Of a DNA stretch of 64,000 nt, positions 14,697 to 22,985 are shown one piece after another (within the stretch, counting starts at the first letter, position 1; each line of letters opens with the position of its first letter). Source of the stretch: Bacteroidales bacterium (lineage in GTDB: Bacteria; Bacteroidota; Bacteroidia; Bacteroidales; F082); the NCBI GenBank assembly GCA_015493525.1, contig WGCY01000015.1, forward strand, positions 1-64,000, written 5' to 3'. The position numbers and the translations under genes are program-made. Under the pieces are notes generated by a model. That model was given only the letters and a program-made list of their open reading frames with translations. It made no database searches and was not told where the DNA came from.

Positions 14697-17165
14697 CTAA
14701 TCATCATCATCATCCGGGGCAGCCTTTTCACTCACAAAAGCACTGTGCACCGGTGCCGGAACAACAGCATTGGCACCCCGTACCGCTTTCCAGATAATTT
14801 TGTTGTATTCCCCATCCGGAATGGCATCTTCGCGACTGAAATTCAACTTTTCCGACAATTTGGCACCATAGGCATGTTTAGTATTTTTCGCATTCATGTC
14901 CACTTTCGGTTTAATCGCCGTATAGGATTTTAAATCAGCTGAATCCGTAATGGAGTGCAAAATAGGATGGGCAGCAAGGTCATATTGTGTCATAGGCGGC
15001 AGGCCAAGTATCAGCTCCATGGTTTTCAGCACGCCCGAAGTGGAATACATGGTGTGGTCCACAAAATGACGTTTTACGTACGGGCCGATAACCAGCAAAA
15101 CAGAGCGGTGGGCATCCACATGGTCGGGACCATTTTGCGCATCGTCTTCCACCACAAAAATGATACTGCTTTTCCAGATATTACTATGTGAGATTTTATC
15201 CACAATCAAGCCAAGTGCATAATCGTTGCGGGCAACATAAGCCACCGGCGTAGGTTTCCCCGGCCGGGTACCCCAACAATGGTCGTTGGGCAGGCGCATA
15301 AGATTTAAGGCCGGTACCTGATGGATGGCCAGCAGGCTGTCAAAATCGTGTGCCCAGATTTTATAACGTATTAGATCGGGAAAAGAAAGGTTAAAACCCG
15401 GAAATGCATTGCAGGTGTATGGTTTCAGGATAGAATCGCGGGGATAAAACGGTCCTTTCAGCTTACGGTTAAAATGCATAAACTCTCCATAGTTGCGAAA
15501 AGTTTTACCATGCGACAACACATTGTTCCAGATATACCCCGATGAGGGTGCTGCAGCAGGAACACCACCTTCAAAATCGTAAGTAGCCCCACGGCGGCCA
15601 TAGTTTACCGGCCACAGTTTCTCCACATAATCAGTGGCATAAGCTGCTGTGGACCAGTTGTGCCCATCAGCACTGATTTCGGCATCGGCATAAAAGTTAT
15701 CGTACAATGTGTAAGTAGCTGACAATGTGTGCGCATTGGGAGAGACCTTCCGTCCAAACAGGCAAAGTGCGGAATCACCGTTTCCCTCGGACATATCACC
15801 CAAAACCTCATCGTACGTCCGGTTTTCACGAATGATATAAAAGACATGCTTAATTTGGGCACTCGCTTTGCCATCATGTTTTCCTGAGATAATTGATTCG
15901 TTGTATTCTTCTTTTACCTTTTTTATGAAAGGCGTATTGTCATAGACATCCTTACTCAGCCCGGACAATGCTTTACTTTGAGGAAAATCAAATACCGAAA
16001 GCGTCCCTTTAAACATGGTTCCCGTGTAGTTTTCCCGCCAGTTTTTTGGTCTTCTTTTTTCCGGATTCGGTCCGTTGGGATTAGCACGTGAAGAGATTCC
16101 CTTGCCATTGGCAACCAATATCTTATCCTGTTTTAAATACTGTACGGCCGTGGGGTACCAACCCACCGGAATAAATCCTAGATTTCTGGCGTGGCCGGGT
16201 TTTTCCACATCAAAAACAGCGAGATAATTATTATCGGCATTGGCCACTATGAGTTTGTCTCCATCAGGCGACAGTGCCAGCGCATCCGGTGTACTGCCAA
16301 AAGGAGCATTGGGAATAAGGGCCGTTTGCAAAGTTTCGCTCACCGCTTTTTTCTTTAAATCCAAAACCGTAACACTGTTGTTGTTGGCATTGGTAACAAA
16401 AAGCCGGCTGTCATCACGGCTTATGACCATGTCGTTGGGATGGTCGCCGGTTTTGTAGCTGTGAGAAATTTTGTAACTGCTCAAATCCACTTCTAAAACG
16501 GTGGCTTTTCCCCATACGGAAACATAGGCAAAGGTCTGTGCATGATTGATTCGGACATCGTAACATTTTCCGGGCATTTCGACCTTTCTTATCACCTTTT
16601 TACTTTTCAAATCCATCACGTAAAGGCTGTTACTTTTCTGTGAAACGGCCAGCAATTGGTTTTTCTTTTTGTCAAAAGCCAGTCCGGTGAGCGAAATTTT
16701 CCCTTTGGGAAATTTAGGGCCCACCCTCAACGTATCAACCGGAGAAAGCTTCCCTTTTTTAAAAGAGAAAACATAAACAGCATTGTCATTGCCACCGGAA
16801 ACGTACAGCCGTTTATCATTAGGGCCAAAAGTAAGCCCCACCCAGGTATTGCCCACCACAAACCGCTGAACCTCTTTTTGTGCTTTTATGTCCACCACCG
16901 AAAGGGAATTCACGCCCATTCCGCTGTTGGAAGTGATGGCATAGCGTTGGTTTTTGGTAACCACCATATTTAGCGGCAACTCTCCAATGGGAACCTGTTT
17001 GCCTACCGGTGTCAGCCGCCAGCCGTTGGGCAATAGGGTGTATTTTTGGTATTTCCCCGGCAACTCAACCGAAGTTTTTTGACTTTGTGCCTGAAGTATT
17101 CCGGATAGTGAAATCAATAATATTACAAGCCACAGTATTTCTTTGTTTGCAAAACTCTTTTTCAT
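14697..17165 (-). CDS. Beta-propeller plus phosphoesterase (PF04185-like) exported protein
   Basis: 822 residues with a signal peptide (hydrophobic to LQAQ, about residue 27). Residues about 60-400 are YncE/SMP-30-like propeller repeats (STPDALALSPDGDKLIVANA). Residues about 440-730 match the phosphoesterase family that includes phospholipase C and acid phosphatase AcpA: FYIIRENRTYDEVLGD holds the metal-binding Glu-Asn and Thr, SADGHNWSTAAYATDY the middle motif, and VEDDAQNGPDHVDAHRS the late Asp/His ligands. It ends in five aspartates. Probably periplasmic; the substrate is unknown. It is transcribed leftward, away from the PorT-like gene. Confidence 0.85.
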   Translation of the reverse strand: MKKSFANKEILWLVILLISLSGILQAQSQKTSVELPGKYQKYTLLPNGWRLTPVGKQVPIGELPLNMVVTKNQRYAITSNSGMGVNSLSVVDIKAQKEVQRFVVGNTWVGLTFGPNDKRLYVSGGNDNAVYVFSFKKGKLSPVDTLRVGPKFPKGKISLTGLAFDKKKNQLLAVSQKSNSLYVMDLKSKKVIRKVEMPGKCYDVRINHAQTFAYVSVWGKATVLEVDLSSYKISHSYKTGDHPNDMVISRDDSRLFVTNANNNSVTVLDLKKKAVSETLQTALIPNAPFGSTPDALALSPDGDKLIVANADNNYLAVFDVEKPGHARNLGFIPVGWYPTAVQYLKQDKILVANGKGISSRANPNGPNPEKRRPKNWRENYTGTMFKGTLSVFDFPQSKALSGLSKDVYDNTPFIKKVKEEYNESIISGKHDGKASAQIKHVFYIIRENRTYDEVLGDMSEGNGDSALCLFGRKVSPNAHTLSATYTLYDNFYADAEISADGHNWSTAAYATDYVEKLWPVNYGRRGATYDFEGGVPAAAPSSGYIWNNVLSHGKTFRNYGEFMHFNRKLKGPFYPRDSILKPYTCNAFPGFNLSFPDLIRYKIWAHDFDSLLAIHQVPALNLMRLPNDHCWGTRPGKPTPVAYVARNDYALGLIVDKISHSNIWKSSIIFVVEDDAQNGPDHVDAHRSVLLVIGPYVKRHFVDHTMYSTSGVLKTMELILGLPPMTQYDLAAHPILHSITDSADLKSYTAIKPKVDMNAKNTKHAYGAKLSEKLNFSREDAIPDGEYNKIIWKAVRGANAVVPAPVHSAFVSEKAAPDDDDD

Positions 17166-17223
17166 CTCTTTTCTCCTTTAGAAAAGCAAAGATACAGAGA
17201 ATCGGGAATTGACTGCTTTGCTG

Positions 17224-17254
17224 TTTGCCTGCCACCCACTTTATATTACTTTTG
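17224..17254 (+). promoter_or_regulatory. Consensus promoter TTTG-N19-TACTTTTG
   Basis: TTTG at 17224-17227 and TACTTTTG at 17247-17254. The box ends 5 bases before the ATG at 17260, so the message would be practically leaderless. This decides the start against an in-frame upstream ATG at 17209. Confidence 0.65.
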
Positions 17255-17259
17255 CTGCT

Positions 17260-17991
17260 ATGAAACTACGTCAATTTTTTCTTATTGTTTTGCTCTTTTC
17301 CTCCCTTGTGGTCAAAAGTCAGGTTATGTGGATGCTCATTTTTGGAGATAAGTTCTCCAACGACAAAATGCAAAGCGGTGCCAACATTTCTTTTAGCCTG
17401 GTTAACCTTACCAATCTGGGCGAAGCACGATACCTTCCCACCTGGGCATTAGGCGGATATACAGAAATCTCATTAACCGAACACTGGAAAATTCAACCCG
17501 AATTCGTTTTCAAAAGTCCGACAGGAGCTACAAACATGGGGTCTTATTACGATATCCCGGGCGTTCAGGATTCGCTCTTTTCAGATCATAAAGACTATCT
17601 CGACATCGTCAATTTTTCTATTCCCATTTACATTAAATACAGAACAAAATATGTAGGTTTCGGTATTGGGCCGCAGTTTGGGCTGGCTTATATGGCCAAA
17701 TATGTTCAACGAGGCGAAACATCCTATGGCGATGACCTTGTTGTGAAACATAGTTTCAAGCCCTACATGCATAATTTTGATGTGGGCGTTACGGGCATGC
17801 TCGAGTTTTATTTTTCGCCACAGAAAGGTGTAACCAGCTTGCGACTTGGCATAAGGTATTATTATGGTTTCACGCAAACGCTGAAAGATTATCCGGGAGT
17901 GCACAACTCAGTTTTCATGTTTACCTTTGGAATACCCATTATTGCGAAAAAGAAACCGGCCAAAACACCCGAAAAGAAAGCAACGATGTAA
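17260..17991 (+). CDS. PorT-like outer-membrane beta-barrel protein
   Basis: About 243 residues. A signal peptide (MKLRQFFLIVLLFSSLVVKS) is followed by aromatic beta strands and a Lys-rich tail (KKKPAKTPEKKATM). Size and pattern fit the PorT/OmpA-like barrel family of Bacteroidota, and PorT itself belongs to type IX secretion. The family is broad and assignment to PorT proper is not possible by eye. The next gene starts 51 bases downstream with its own -7 box. Confidence 0.65.
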   Translation: MKLRQFFLIVLLFSSLVVKSQVMWMLIFGDKFSNDKMQSGANISFSLVNLTNLGEARYLPTWALGGYTEISLTEHWKIQPEFVFKSPTGATNMGSYYDIPGVQDSLFSDHKDYLDIVNFSIPIYIKYRTKYVGFGIGPQFGLAYMAKYVQRGETSYGDDLVVKHSFKPYMHNFDVGVTGMLEFYFSPQKGVTSLRLGIRYYYGFTQTLKDYPGVHNSVFMFTFGIPIIAKKKPAKTPEKKATM

Positions 17992-18026
17992 ATCCTGATA
18001 GTTTTTTTCGGTCTTTCTGCTTTTCC

Positions 18027-18034
18027 TACCTTTG
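18027..18034 (+). promoter_or_regulatory. -7 box (TACCTTTG) for the glycosyltransferase gene
   Basis: Fits TAnnTTTG and ends 8 bases before the ATG at 18043, again implying a very short leader. Confidence 0.45.
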
Positions 18035-18042
18035 TTCGGTCT

Positions 18043-19140
18043 ATGTCAGCACAAAAACGCATATTAGTTTGCCCCATGGACTGGGGACTGGGGCACGCCA
18101 CCCGGATAGTTCCCATCATTCGGTTATTGCAGCAGGCAGGTGCGGAGGTTGTATTGGGTGCCGATAACAAACCGTTGGCATTCTTGCGGCAGCAGTTTCC
18201 TGATGTGGAATGGATGCGTATCCCCGGATATCAACCGGAATACCAGAAACGGGGTTCGCTGTTGCTCAAAATGGCTTTGTCCATTCCGAAAATGCTTGTT
18301 GAAGCTGAAAAAGCCCATCGCCTGCTGGAAAAAATCATTGAACAAAAAAAAATCGATGCGGTCATCTCCGATAACCGGTACGAATTGTGGTCGGAAAAAG
18401 TCCCTACGGTTTTTATGACCCATCAGCTGAATATTTTGCTGCCCGATATACTGGCTTCGGGCCGCCCGTTTGTCCGGTATATGATTTACCATTTTATCCG
18501 AAAGCACAACGAACTCTGGATTCCTGATTTTGAAAAAGAGCCCAATCTTTCCGGAAAACTCTCGCATGTGAAAAAAATGCCGCTGGAAAACTATTTTTTC
18601 ATCGGCCCGCTGAGCCGGTTTGAAAGAGCAATACCAGCAGGACAAGACGAAGAAAAAAAAGATTTGGATATCCTCTGCCTGCTTTCAGGCCCTGAACCAC
18701 AGCGAACAATTTTTGAAGATATGCTTATCAGCCAACTGAAAGAAAGTCAACTGAAAGCCGTCCTCCTTTCAGGAAAACCGGATGAAAAGGAAAGGAAAAT
18801 TTTCAGAAACCTAACCATTTATCCCCATGCTGACGATGGAGAAATGCTATCGCTCATGCAATCGGCAAAAATTGTCATCTGCCGCTCCGGTTACAGCAGC
18901 CTCATGGACATGGTGAGCCTGGGGGAAAAAGCTATTTTCATTCCTACACCAGGGCAACCGGAACAGGAGTATCTCGCCAAAAAGCTAAAGGATCAGGGAA
19001 TCTTCTACTCATGCAACCAAAAAGACTTCTTGCTAAAACCTGCATTGAAAATGGCCGATAATTTCAGCGGATGGCATTTAGGCAACGATTACAACCTGCT
19101 CAAAACACGTATTATTGCCTTGTTGGAAAAGATAAGCTGA
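18043..19140 (+). CDS. MurG-like (GT28-type) glycosyltransferase
   Basis: 365 residues. The N-terminus KRILVCPMDWGLGHATRIVPII has the Gly-rich loop and GHATR typical of GT28/GT1-type enzymes that use nucleotide sugars. The C-terminal half has SAKIVICRSGYSSLMDMVSLGEKAIFIPTPGQPEQEYLA, the donor-binding region with the conserved Gly-Tyr-Ser-Ser and PxPGQPEQ. MurG makes lipid II, but the chromosomal context and sequence do not point to MurG itself; members of this type in Bacteroidota are usually annotated as generic UDP-sugar transferases. Cytoplasmic or membrane-associated. The acceptor is unknown. Confidence 0.8.
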   Translation: MSAQKRILVCPMDWGLGHATRIVPIIRLLQQAGAEVVLGADNKPLAFLRQQFPDVEWMRIPGYQPEYQKRGSLLLKMALSIPKMLVEAEKAHRLLEKIIEQKKIDAVISDNRYELWSEKVPTVFMTHQLNILLPDILASGRPFVRYMIYHFIRKHNELWIPDFEKEPNLSGKLSHVKKMPLENYFFIGPLSRFERAIPAGQDEEKKDLDILCLLSGPEPQRTIFEDMLISQLKESQLKAVLLSGKPDEKERKIFRNLTIYPHADDGEMLSLMQSAKIVICRSGYSSLMDMVSLGEKAIFIPTPGQPEQEYLAKKLKDQGIFYSCNQKDFLLKPALKMADNFSGWHLGNDYNLLKTRIIALLEKIS

Positions 19141-19162
19141 CACCCATTCCCTGACGAATACC

Positions 19163-19170
19163 TATCTTTG
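19163..19170 (+). promoter_or_regulatory. -7 box (TATCTTTG) for the hemerythrin-LuxR operon
   Basis: Exact TAnnTTTG match 27 bases before the ATG at 19198. No clear -33 element is seen. Confidence 0.5.
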
Positions 19171-19197
19171 TGCCCCGAATATCAAAAATAGTTGCCC

Positions 19198-19941
19198 ATG
19201 CTTATCCACAAAAACATGAAACTGTCAGAGGTTGTACATCACGACCACACACTGGTTCCCATCATAAACCGTTTTGGTATTCATCTCGGTTTTGGTGACA
19301 ATACCATTACTGAAATCTGCCAAAAGCATGGTTTAAACGTAGATTTTTTTGTTACCATCCTGAATGCTTTCCATGACATACACTATTTTCCCAAAGAGCA
19401 ATTGCGGAATTTTTCCGTTGCATTGCTCATCGATTATTTACAAAAAGCCCATCGTTCCTTTCTTGAAGAGAAAATTCCGGAAATCTCCCTTTTAATTAAA
19501 AACATGACGGAAAAATGCCCTTTGGATGTGGTAACTTCTCAGCTTATCACCAATTTCTTCAAAGAATATACCGAAGAGTTAAAGAAACACATCCGGCAGG
19601 AAGAAGAAACAATTTACCCGTATGTGCTTTTGTTGGAAAAAGTGAACCAAAACCTTCCTGTTGACGAAGGGGCATCTGGAAAAATCAACCATTATTCTAT
19701 TTCGGCCTATAAAGCCGAGCATGAAGATGTGGAAGAAAAACTTTTTGACCTGAAAAATATTCTCATAAAATATTTGCCCGGGCAAAAAAACGACAAGCCT
19801 GTTTATCAGCTGCTTCGTGAATTGTTTTCCCTTGAAAAAGATTTAAACGAACATGCCCGCATTGAAGACATGATATTGATACCGAAAGTGGAGGCCATGG
19901 AAAAAACTTTAAGAAACAAAAATCCTAATGGCCCGGTATGA
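19198..19941 (+). CDS. Hemerythrin-domain protein, distantly ScdA/Ric-like
   Basis: 247 residues from the ATG at 19198 (a TTG two codons earlier is less likely). The N-terminal 80 residues resemble the short domain at the front of Ric/ScdA iron-sulfur repair proteins (NRFGIHLGFGDNTITEICQKHGLN), but the cysteine pair of that domain is missing. The rest is a helical bundle with hemerythrin-like ligands: HRSFLEEKI, HIRQEEETIYPYV, EHEDVEEKLFDL and HARIEDMILIP. Such bundles bind a di-iron centre that reacts with oxygen or nitric oxide. The last four bases overlap the start of the LuxR-type regulator, so the two are translationally coupled and probably work together in sensing. Confidence 0.78.
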   Translation: MLIHKNMKLSEVVHHDHTLVPIINRFGIHLGFGDNTITEICQKHGLNVDFFVTILNAFHDIHYFPKEQLRNFSVALLIDYLQKAHRSFLEEKIPEISLLIKNMTEKCPLDVVTSQLITNFFKEYTEELKKHIRQEEETIYPYVLLLEKVNQNLPVDEGASGKINHYSISAYKAEHEDVEEKLFDLKNILIKYLPGQKNDKPVYQLLRELFSLEKDLNEHARIEDMILIPKVEAMEKTLRNKNPNGPV

Positions 19942-20528
19942 AAAATGTAGTTGTCATAGAAAAATATTACCTGCTACAAGCCGGCATTCAGGCACTTGTA
20001 CAGGAAATCCCCGGTCTCTTTCTCTCAAAATCATGGTTGGGCGATGAGCCCCATCTGACCGAAATTATTTTGAAACATAAACCTGATTTAATACTCGTCA
20101 ATCCTTTTTCACTGTCTGGGGAAAATATTTCGTTGCCCGGAAAATTTCGTTCTTCACGGAACACCAAAGTCCTGGCCCTGTTACACAACAAAGATAAAAG
20201 CCAATCTATTTCAGGTTTTGATGATTTGCTGTTTTATGAAGAAGATAGGTTCATTCTGGAACAAAAAATCCGCAGGCAGGCCGGCAATGTGCAAAACCCG
20301 GGGACAAATCATCAGGAGCTTAGTCCGCGGGAAATAACCATTCTCAGATGGATTGTCAAAGGATTGACACATCAGGAAATTGCCGACAAGCTGTTCCTGA
20401 GTATCCACACGGTAAACACACACCGGAAAAACATCAACAAGAAACTGGGGATCAAAACAGTATCGGGATTAAGCGTTTACGCCATTATGAACCATTTAAT
20501 CCCCATGGAAGAGCTGGCAGAAAAATAA
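19938..20528 (+). CDS. LuxR-type regulator with a degenerate receiver domain
   Basis: 196 residues. Residues about 1-115 have the layout of a response-regulator receiver, but the acidic pair is Glu8-Lys9 and the phosphorylated aspartate is replaced by Asn55 (LILVNPF), so it is unlikely to be phosphorylated. Residues about 130-190 are a LuxR/NarL helix-turn-helix (LSPREITILRWIVKGLTHQEIADKLFLSIHTVNTHRKNINKKLG). The start overlaps the hemerythrin gene by ATGA. Control may come from protein contact, for example with the hemerythrin partner, rather than from a kinase. Targets are unknown. Confidence 0.85.
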   Translation: MKNVVVIEKYYLLQAGIQALVQEIPGLFLSKSWLGDEPHLTEIILKHKPDLILVNPFSLSGENISLPGKFRSSRNTKVLALLHNKDKSQSISGFDDLLFYEEDRFILEQKIRRQAGNVQNPGTNHQELSPREITILRWIVKGLTHQEIADKLFLSIHTVNTHRKNINKKLGIKTVSGLSVYAIMNHLIPMEELAEK

Positions 20529-20555
20529 CCATTTTTCCTCAATCCCCATTTTTTC

Positions 20556-20563
20556 TAACTTTG
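20556..20563 (+). promoter_or_regulatory. -7 box (TAACTTTG) for radA
   Basis: Fits TAnnTTTG and ends 4 bases before the radA ATG, so the transcript is probably leaderless or nearly so. Confidence 0.5.
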
Positions 20564-20567
20564 TAAC

Positions 20568-21932
20568 ATGGCAAAAACGAAAACAACCTATTTCTGTCAG
20601 AACTGCGGGTACCAGGCTTCCAAGTGGTTAGGAAAATGTCCGGCCTGTGGCGAGTGGAACACATTTGTGGAAGAGGCTGTCAGCAAGACGGATGACAAAA
20701 AACGCGGCATTAAAAAAGGGGAAAAGAAAGCCAAACCGGTTCCCATCTCACAAATCACTTCGGAAAAGGAAGAGCGTACCGATACCCGCAACGGTGAACT
20801 GAACCGTGTGCTCGGCGGCGGGCTGGTAAGTGGTTCGGTGGTGCTCATCGGTGGCGAACCCGGTATCGGGAAATCTACACTCTTATTACAAACAGCCCTG
20901 AACATGAAAGGATCACGTATTCTGTATGTAACGGGCGAGGAGAGCCAGCAACAGATAAAGATGCGTGCCGACCGTATCGGGACAGCGAACGACTCCTGTT
21001 TTATCCTCAATGAAACTTTTACCACCGACATTTTCAAACAAATCGATGCACTGGAGCCTGATATTCTGATTATTGATTCCATCCAGACACTTTACACCGA
21101 CACACTGGAATCATCGCCGGGGAGCATTTCGCAAATCAGGGAAACAGCCGGGGAACTGATGCGTTTTGCCAAAACGACACATGTTCCTGTTTTGTTGATA
21201 GGACACATTACAAAAGACGGTAACCTGGCCGGCCCGAAAGTGCTGGAACACATGGTGGATACCGTATTGCAATTTGAAGGCGACCGCCATTACGGTTTCC
21301 GGATATTGCGTTCCATGAAAAACCGCTTTGGTTCCACTTCGGAACTGGGAATTTTTGAGATGCACACCGGTGGCCTGCGCGAGGTAAGCAATCCCAGCGA
21401 GGTACTGCTTTCGCAACGCGACGAAGCCACCAGTGGCGTAGCCATTGCCGCCATGATTGAAGGCCAGCGGCCCATGCTGGTTGAAACACAAGCCCTTGTT
21501 ACCAATGCGGCGTACGGAACACCGCAACGCTCCGCTACCGGTTTTGACCTGCGCCGTATGAACATGCTGCTGGCCGTACTGGAAAAGCGCAGCGGATTTA
21601 AGCTGGGGACGAAAGATGTATTCCTGAATATTGCCGGCGGTATCCGTGTGGACGACCCGGCCATCGACCTGGCCGTTGTGGCGGCCATTCTCTCCTCCTC
21701 CGAAGATATTGCCATTGAAAACAACGTCTGCTTTGCTGCTGAAGTGGGGCTTTCAGGAGAAATCAGGGCGGTTACCCATGTGGAAAACCGTATTCTTGAA
21801 GCCGACAAGCTGGGATTTAAAAAAATCATCATTTCTAAATTTAACCTGAAAGGCCTTGACACAAAACGCTATAAAATCGAAGTGGTCGGGCTGAACAAAA
21901 TCGAAGACGTGTTACGGGAGCTTTTTGGGTAA
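20568..21932 (+). CDS. radA: DNA repair protein RadA
   Basis: A RecA-like ATPase that helps process branched recombination intermediates. Seen in order: an N-terminal zinc finger (CQNCGYQ and CPACGEW), Walker A GEPGIGKST, Walker B ILIIDSIQT, the RadA-specific KNRFG motif (SMKNRFGST), and a C-terminal Lon-protease-like domain (ATGFDLRRMNMLLAVLEKRSG...DPAIDLAVVAAILSS). 454 residues is the standard length. It is flanked by unrelated genes that have their own promoter boxes. Confidence 0.96.
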   Translation: MAKTKTTYFCQNCGYQASKWLGKCPACGEWNTFVEEAVSKTDDKKRGIKKGEKKAKPVPISQITSEKEERTDTRNGELNRVLGGGLVSGSVVLIGGEPGIGKSTLLLQTALNMKGSRILYVTGEESQQQIKMRADRIGTANDSCFILNETFTTDIFKQIDALEPDILIIDSIQTLYTDTLESSPGSISQIRETAGELMRFAKTTHVPVLLIGHITKDGNLAGPKVLEHMVDTVLQFEGDRHYGFRILRSMKNRFGSTSELGIFEMHTGGLREVSNPSEVLLSQRDEATSGVAIAAMIEGQRPMLVETQALVTNAAYGTPQRSATGFDLRRMNMLLAVLEKRSGFKLGTKDVFLNIAGGIRVDDPAIDLAVVAAILSSSEDIAIENNVCFAAEVGLSGEIRAVTHVENRILEADKLGFKKIIISKFNLKGLDTKRYKIEVVGLNKIEDVLRELFG

Positions 21933-21995
21933 CCAATAACAAAATAAAAGAAGCTGTTCCTCCGAATAACCAACCTGCCCAACCGGATTTTACCT

Positions 21996-22017
21996 TATTT
22001 TTGTGAAAGTTTTCACA
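21996..22017 (+). promoter_or_regulatory. -7 box overlapped by a 16-bp palindrome before ptb
   Basis: TATTTTTG (21996-22003) fits TAnnTTTG. TGTGAAAGTTTTCACA (22002-22017) is a palindrome apart from its central two bases, overlaps the end of the box and covers the expected transcription start. A repressor bound there would block transcription of the ptb-buk pair. Confidence 0.5.
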
Positions 22018-22036
22018 TGGACAAATACAACTGAAA

Positions 22037-22939
22037 ATGATACAGAAATTAGATGCGCTTTTCACCGTGCTCAAGGCACAAAAAAGCAAACGGCTTGTAG
22101 CAGCTTATGCCAACGATACCCACACCATTGGGGCCATAAGCCGGGCTGTTGACCTGGGAATTATTGAAGCAACGCTGGTAGGCGACAAAGAAATCATTGC
22201 CGGTGTGTGCGCACAGGAAAATATTGACATAAACAAGTTTGAAATTGTACACGAACCACAAGCAATGCCGGCTGCCCGCAGGGCGGTTATGCTCATCAAC
22301 GAAGGCCGTGGCGACATGCTTATGAAAGGCCTCGTGAGTACCGACAAATATATGCGTGCCATCCTGGATAAAGAAGACGGACTGATGATGCCCGGGGCCA
22401 TCCTAAGCCACGTAACCGTAATGGAAAATCCGGTTTATCATAAATTATTGGTTGTAGGCGATGTGGCAATTATTCCGTTGCCCGAGCTGAAAGAGAAGAT
22501 TGCCATTACAAAATATCTCATTGATGTGGCACATGCACTGGGAAACGCATTGCCCAAAGTGGCGGTGTTGGCTGCCACCGAACAGGTTATGCCCAAAATG
22601 CCGGCCTGTGTGGATGCTGCCATCATCTCGAAAATGGCTGACCGCGGTCAGATAAAAGGGGCATTGGTGGAAGGGCCGCTGGCGTTGGATGTGGCCATCG
22701 ACAAAGAAAGTGCGGAGATAAAAAAGATAAACAGCCCGGTGGCCGGGGATGCTGACTGTTTGGTTTTTCCCAATATCGAATCGGGCAATGTTTTTTATAA
22801 ATCCAACACCAAGCTGGCCAAAGGCGAACAGGGTGCCTTTGTGGTGGGGGCCAAAGTTCCGGCGGTGCTTTCTTCGCGGGGCGACAGCATAAAGACTAAA
22901 CTTTATTCCATTGCCCTCGCTGCTGTTTCGGCCAAATAA
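22037..22939 (+). CDS. ptb: Phosphate butyryltransferase (phosphotransacylase family)
   Basis: Converts butyryl-CoA (or a related acyl-CoA) and phosphate to acyl phosphate and CoA. 300 residues fits Ptb, which is shorter than most acetyl-specific enzymes. Seen: the PTA-type Rossmann start RLVAAYANDTHTIGAISRAVDLGIIEATLVG, GDMLMKGLVSTDKYMRAILDKEDGL, and the C-terminal VAIDKESAEIKKINSPVAGDADCLVFPNIESGN. The butyrate-kinase-like gene directly downstream makes the assignment much stronger: together they yield ATP from acyl-CoA. Branched acyl-CoAs are possible substrates. Confidence 0.9.
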   Translation: MIQKLDALFTVLKAQKSKRLVAAYANDTHTIGAISRAVDLGIIEATLVGDKEIIAGVCAQENIDINKFEIVHEPQAMPAARRAVMLINEGRGDMLMKGLVSTDKYMRAILDKEDGLMMPGAILSHVTVMENPVYHKLLVVGDVAIIPLPELKEKIAITKYLIDVAHALGNALPKVAVLAATEQVMPKMPACVDAAIISKMADRGQIKGALVEGPLALDVAIDKESAEIKKINSPVAGDADCLVFPNIESGNVFYKSNTKLAKGEQGAFVVGAKVPAVLSSRGDSIKTKLYSIALAAVSAK

Positions 22940-22942
22940 TTG

Positions 22943-22950
22943 TACTTTTG
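22943..22950 (+). promoter_or_regulatory. -7 box (TACTTTTG) between ptb and buk
   Basis: Fits TAnnTTTG, 36 bases before the buk ATG. It could give buk its own start in addition to read-through from ptb. Confidence 0.35.
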
Positions 22951-22985
22951 CCGCCCGAAAAACGACGGCATAACCGCAAAAAATT

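Noticed and set aside
14697-17165. Assignment of the propeller-phosphoesterase as a specific phospholipase C
   Set aside because: The family also contains acid phosphatases and proteins of unknown substrate; the sequence does not separate them.
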